This document shows positions 62,679 to 64,000 of a stretch of DNA of 64,000 bases, piece by piece. How positions within the stretch are numbered: position 1 is the stretch's first letter; every line of letters begins with the position of its first letter. Origin of the DNA: Cognatishimia activa (GTDB taxonomy: Bacteria > Pseudomonadota > Alphaproteobacteria > Rhodobacterales > Rhodobacteraceae). The position numbers were made by a program, and so were the translations under genes. The notes beneath the pieces were generated by a model, which saw only the letters and a list, made by a program, of their open reading frames with translations, had not been told where the DNA came from and ran no database searches. Where the stretch lies: the NCBI RefSeq assembly GCF_017798205.1, contig NZ_CP060010.1:1426001-1490000 (forward strand). The letters run 5' to 3'.

Positions 62679-63670
62679 CATTTAAGGAGCCTGTTCAGCA
62701 GGGCGTCGATCTCTGTCCAGTCTTTGACCTCTAGCCGAACAGGAAGGGTCAGGACCTTGCGCCGATAGGCGGTGGGCAGGCGTACCGCGTCTTTTTCGGT
62801 TGTCACCAATTGAGCCCCCAGTCGCGCGGCATCTGCTTCCATCCGTTGCAAAAGCGCGGTTGTCAGAGGTTGGTGGTCGTCCAAAGCGTGGGTTTCTAGA
62901 ACCGTTGCCCCTTGCGCGCGTAGCGTTGCGAAGAACTTCTCGGGATAGCCGATGCCTGCAAAGGCCAGGAACGGCGTCGCAGTCCAGTCCATTCCGGTCT
63001 GCAAAGGCACAAGTTCCGCACGGGCGTGGGGCAATTTCACCTTTCCCCCCCAAAGCGTGTCAAATCGCGTTTGCGCTGCGCTGTTTCCGATTGTCAAAAG
63101 CAGGTTGCCCCGCGCAAGACCCGCACCAACAGGTTCGCGCAAAGGGCCAGCCGGGATGCAAGAGCCGTTGCCAAACCCGCGCTGGGCATCTGCGACGATA
63201 ATGCTGGCATCCTTATGCAGGCTAGGGTTTTGAAACCCGTCATCCATCAGGATCAGGTCGGCGCCTGCCTCTTGCGCCGCCCGCGCGGCCTTGGTGCGAT
63301 CCGCGCAGACCCACGTCGGTGCGAAGGCTGCAAGCAGCATAGGTTCGTCCCCGACCTCACTCGCGGAGTGCTTTCGTTCATCGACCCGCGTCAGGTCTTT
63401 GGCTGCACCGCCATAACCGCGTGAAATGACATGCGGGGTCAGCCCTTTGGACTGCAGGTATTGAATAAGAGCGATCGCTGTGGGCGTTTTGCCCGTTCCG
63501 CCTGCATTCAGGTTGCCAATGCACAGAACCGGAACTTCTGCGGTATAGGTCGCAGGCTGCGCGACGCGCCGTGCCGTCACGCCGCCATAGAGCCATCCAA
63601 GCGGGCTGAAGGCGACGCGACCCAGGCTAAAGCGCCCGGGCTCTAGGTTCCAGAATGCTGGCGGCCTCAT
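62678..63670 (-). CDS. lpxK: tetraacyldisaccharide 4'-kinase
   Basis: A 330-residue inner-membrane kinase of lipid A synthesis. The P-loop is GNLNAGGTGKT (52-62), with the downstream LILMDDGFQN block and TTEKDAVRL near the C-terminus. It phosphorylates the lipid A disaccharide at the 4' position. ATG 63670 overlaps the waaA stop as ATGA, so waaA-lpxK is an operon. Confidence 0.96.
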   Translation of the reverse strand: MRPPAFWNLEPGRFSLGRVAFSPLGWLYGGVTARRVAQPATYTAEVPVLCIGNLNAGGTGKTPTAIALIQYLQSKGLTPHVISRGYGGAAKDLTRVDERKHSASEVGDEPMLLAAFAPTWVCADRTKAARAAQEAGADLILMDDGFQNPSLHKDASIIVADAQRGFGNGSCIPAGPLREPVGAGLARGNLLLTIGNSAAQTRFDTLWGGKVKLPHARAELVPLQTGMDWTATPFLAFAGIGYPEKFFATLRAQGATVLETHALDDHQPLTTALLQRMEADAARLGAQLVTTEKDAVRLPTAYRRKVLTLPVRLEVKDWTEIDALLNRLLK

Positions 63671-64000
63671 GTTTGGCTCTCCGCCTGTTCGATTGCCGTG
63701 CTGATATCAGAGACGATCTGATTGATCACCCCCGCGCCTTGCGACACTGTATCCCATCCAGCATGCACCATCATTGCGACCTTATCGGGTGCCATCAACT
63801 CTTCAAGGGCGCGCACGAGCGCCGGGGCATTTTGCACGACTTTCGCAGCATGCGCATTCGCCAGCCGTGTATAGGCATTGAGGTGGTTATGCACACTCGG
63901 CCCATAGAGCACAGCCGAGCCCAAGGCGGCCGCATCAAATGGATCTCTGCCGCCGTGGCCAGGTTTCAGGGATGACCCGACAAAGGTGATCGGTGCGATG
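63667..64000 (-). CDS. waaA: 3-deoxy-D-manno-octulosonic acid transferase, C-terminal part
   Basis: The gene runs past the window end; 111 C-terminal residues are visible. They contain ITFVGSSLKPGHGGRDPFDA and LGSAVLYGPSVHN, the sugar-nucleotide-binding region of Kdo transferases. The enzyme adds Kdo to lipid A precursor, and coupling with lpxK supports the call. The 5' part lies beyond position 64000. Confidence 0.92.
   Translation of the reverse strand, partial: IAPITFVGSSLKPGHGGRDPFDAAALGSAVLYGPSVHNHLNAYTRLANAHAAKVVQNAPALVRALEELMAPDKVAMMVHAGWDTVSQGAGVINQIVSDISTAIEQAESQT

Overview
The window looks like a chromosomal segment of a marine alphaproteobacterium of the Rhodobacteraceae / Roseobacter group. 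This rests on gene content and protein family, not on a database search. Indicators are a CcrM-type GANTC methylase, a soxBDAG sarcosine oxidase operon, a dimethylarginine hydrolase, a serC leader resembling the alphaproteobacterial serC RNA motif, a probable sigmaE/ChrR-type promoter in front of a chalcone-isomerase-like/MFS/SDR operon, RTX repeats, and short intergenic repeats typical of the group. No rRNA, tRNA, CRISPR array, intact insertion sequence or prophage was seen.

Layout. 0-4 kb: end of a probable enolase-superfamily gene and a class III aminotransferase (+), then a translationally coupled operon on the minus strand (CHI-like protein, MFS transporter, SDR). 4-6 kb: GntR/FCD regulator divergent from pobA. 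6-11 kb: soxB-soxD-soxA-soxG (minus) followed by a BetI-like TetR gene and, divergently, a DDAH gene; a methylamine/betaine theme. 12.7-14.6 kb: a scar of three gene fragments (GT2 N-terminus, inverted ABC-2 permease C-terminus, RTX protein). 14.7-21.7 kb: a LacI regulator converging on a four-gene surface-glycan cluster that holds two unusual fusions: glycosyltransferase plus IS3-OrfA-like HTH, and alpha/beta hydrolase plus methyltransferase. 22-24 kb: a solitary Tat-exported peptide-type substrate-binding protein behind a structured leader. 24-27.3 kb: znuA divergent from zur-znuC-znuB with two Zur-like palindromes between them. 27.3-30.7 kb: DUF2478, PEP-mutase-like and Ada proteins, a MITE-like element and a TSUP transporter. 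30.7-35.2 kb: all three enzymes of the phosphorylated serine pathway (serB divergent from a thioredoxin-fold protein, then serC-serA). 35.2-39.3 kb: a phosphoesterase, an unannotated 48-residue protein gene, and the threonine-degradation pair kbl-tdh with an XRE-cupin regulator. 39.3-46.8 kb: pbpC with a giant alpha-2-macroglobulin gene. 46.8-64 kb: mostly housekeeping functions (yaaA, recQ, yggT, thioesterase, MFS, mepA, a candidate structured RNA, arfB, DMT transporter, a membrane-bound winged-helix protein, small secreted proteins, rnhB, ccrM, GNAT, alkB, mutY, a DciA-like gene, dsbA, lpxK, waaA end).

How it fits together. Serine synthesis (serABC), threonine breakdown (kbl-tdh) and sarcosine oxidation all feed the glycine/serine/one-carbon pool. 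The zinc locus is a compact autoregulated uptake unit with histidine-rich storage segments on both the binding protein and the ATPase. PbpC plus alpha-2-macroglobulin is the known peptidoglycan-repair/protease-trap pair. Most operons show ATGA or GTGA stop-start overlaps, so translational coupling is common. The best candidates for undescribed biology are the glycan cluster with its two fusions, the structured RNA near 53.3 kb, the 48-residue gene at 36.1 kb, and the membrane winged-helix regulator at 55 kb.
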